Made by a program: the position numbers and the translations under genes. A DNA stretch of 5,692 nucleotides from Nitrospira sp. (GTDB lineage Bacteria; Nitrospirota; Nitrospiria; Nitrospirales; Nitrospiraceae), in assembly GCA_024998705.1 (NCBI GenBank), contig JACOEF010000110.1, positions 1-5,692 of the forward strand. Reading direction: 5' to 3'. This document shows positions 5,107 to 5,692 of the stretch, piece by piece (the stretch's first letter is position 1; every line of letters begins with the position of its first letter). The notes beneath the pieces are model-generated. The model did not search any database. It was not told where the DNA came from and saw only the letters and a list, made by a program, of their open reading frames with translations.

Positions 5107-5692
5107 TCACGGCAATTTCAACGTGAACCAGGTGGAGAGCGCCTTCATACCGTTACGCTCGATGTTGGAACCATCCCAGATTGCGAAAGCGATTGGCACC
5201 GAAGCGCCCGCCTTGAACTGGGTGTCGTTTGCATCGCCGGTCTCCAGCGAGCGCTTCACGACCACGCGCCAGGTCGGGCCGGTGTATCCACCGCCCTTGA
5301 GGGACCCGGACGGCTCCCACACACCATTGCCGATCACATCCTGATGGGCTTGAGTGGTCAAAGTGCTAAACCCGTTCGCATTCAGATCCTCGACGGAGCT
5401 GACGCGCAGGGTTGGGTCAGACATGATATTGCCGGACCAAATGCCGGAATTGAATGGGCCAAGGCTCCGGCCGATACGATCCGGATAGGTGACTCCACCT
5501 GCCGGCTCTTCGAAATAGTAATCCCAGAAGATGCCAGGGTACTGGTCATCCACATCCCACATACCAGCGCTATCCTTGCCGAGATCCTTCTGCCACTCCG
5601 CGTTCCAACGCCAGATATTGACCGTCCCACCGGACTGGCCCATACACTGGAATGGCGGGGCGCCCGCAGTGTTGACCGGGAACATGACAGCG
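5107..5692 (-). CDS. nxrC: NxrC-like heme b subunit (nitrite oxidoreductase gamma), 5' end outside window
   Basis: The last 194 residues and the TGA stop are present; the N-terminus, with any signal peptide, lies beyond 5692. The reading frame is open to the edge, so the ATG at 5685 is internal. The fragment carries the hallmarks of the ethylbenzene-dehydrogenase-type heme domain: AVMFPVN at the edge, FQCMGQ (about 14-19), the Trp motif VNIWRWNAEW (24-33), GNGVW (121-125), WRVVVKRSLETGD (141-153) and IAFAIWDGSN (167-176) ending in GMKALSTWF. In structurally known relatives (EbdC) heme b is held by one Met and one Lys. Met17 and Lys183 of this fragment are the best candidates here. In NXR this subunit passes electrons from the NxrA/NxrB nitrite-oxidising part to the respiratory chain on the periplasmic side. 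A long acidic/aromatic insert (about 45-95) enlarges the domain. Chlorate, selenate or dimethylsulfide dehydrogenase gamma subunits are alternatives; Nitrospira-type NxrC is preferred. Confidence 0.75.
   Translation of the reverse strand, partial: AVMFPVNTAGAPPFQCMGQSGGTVNIWRWNAEWQKDLGKDSAGMWDVDDQYPGIFWDYYFEEPAGGVTYPDRIGRSLGPFNSGIWSGNIMSDPTLRVSSVEDLNANGFSTLTTQAHQDVIGNGVWEPSGSLKGGGYTGPTWRVVVKRSLETGDANDTQFKAGASVPIAFAIWDGSNIERNGMKALSTWFTLKLP

Noticed and set aside
4877..5344. A 155-codon plus-strand open frame spanning the intergenic region into nxrC
   Set aside because: It runs through the terminator-like hairpin and antisense into a conserved gene, and no domain is visible.

Overview
The window reads as part of a Nitrospira-like (phylum Nitrospirota) chromosome. 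The main evidence is the truncated gene at the right edge. Its product resembles the C-terminal half of NxrC, the heme-b-binding gamma subunit of periplasmic nitrite oxidoreductase (type II DMSO reductase family, ethylbenzene-dehydrogenase-like heme domain). This assignment rests on motif recognition from memory, without a database search.

All six recognisable genes lie on the minus strand, so transcription runs from high to low coordinates. In that order they are: nxrC-like 3' end (5692-5107); a 276-base intergenic stretch with three stem-loops, two small dyads and an AT-rich segment before the next start (5106-4831); a B12-binding-type radical SAM protein (4830-3049); an unrecognised polytopic membrane protein (2958-1837); a TPR-repeat protein (1803-991); a TatA-family protein translocase subunit (966-673); and an NHL-repeat beta-propeller protein cut by the left edge (626-1). 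The last five are separated by 90, 33, 24 and 46 bases with no obvious terminator between them, so they probably form one operon. The intergenic stretch after nxrC probably separates two transcription units, though read-through is possible.

No tRNA, rRNA, CRISPR array, insertion sequence or attachment site was seen. The plus strand has several long open frames, but each lies opposite a convincing minus-strand gene and none has a recognisable domain.

How the genes work together is inference. NxrC is a periplasmic subunit of a respiratory complex whose catalytic partners are thought to leave the cytoplasm by the Tat route, and a TatA paralogue lies in the cluster just downstream. The radical SAM enzyme, the membrane protein, the TPR scaffold and the NHL propeller could form a modification, assembly or export module for an envelope component. 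Nothing in the sequence proves that these five proteins act together or on NXR. The undescribed part of the window is this five-gene set and, within it, the membrane protein of unknown family.
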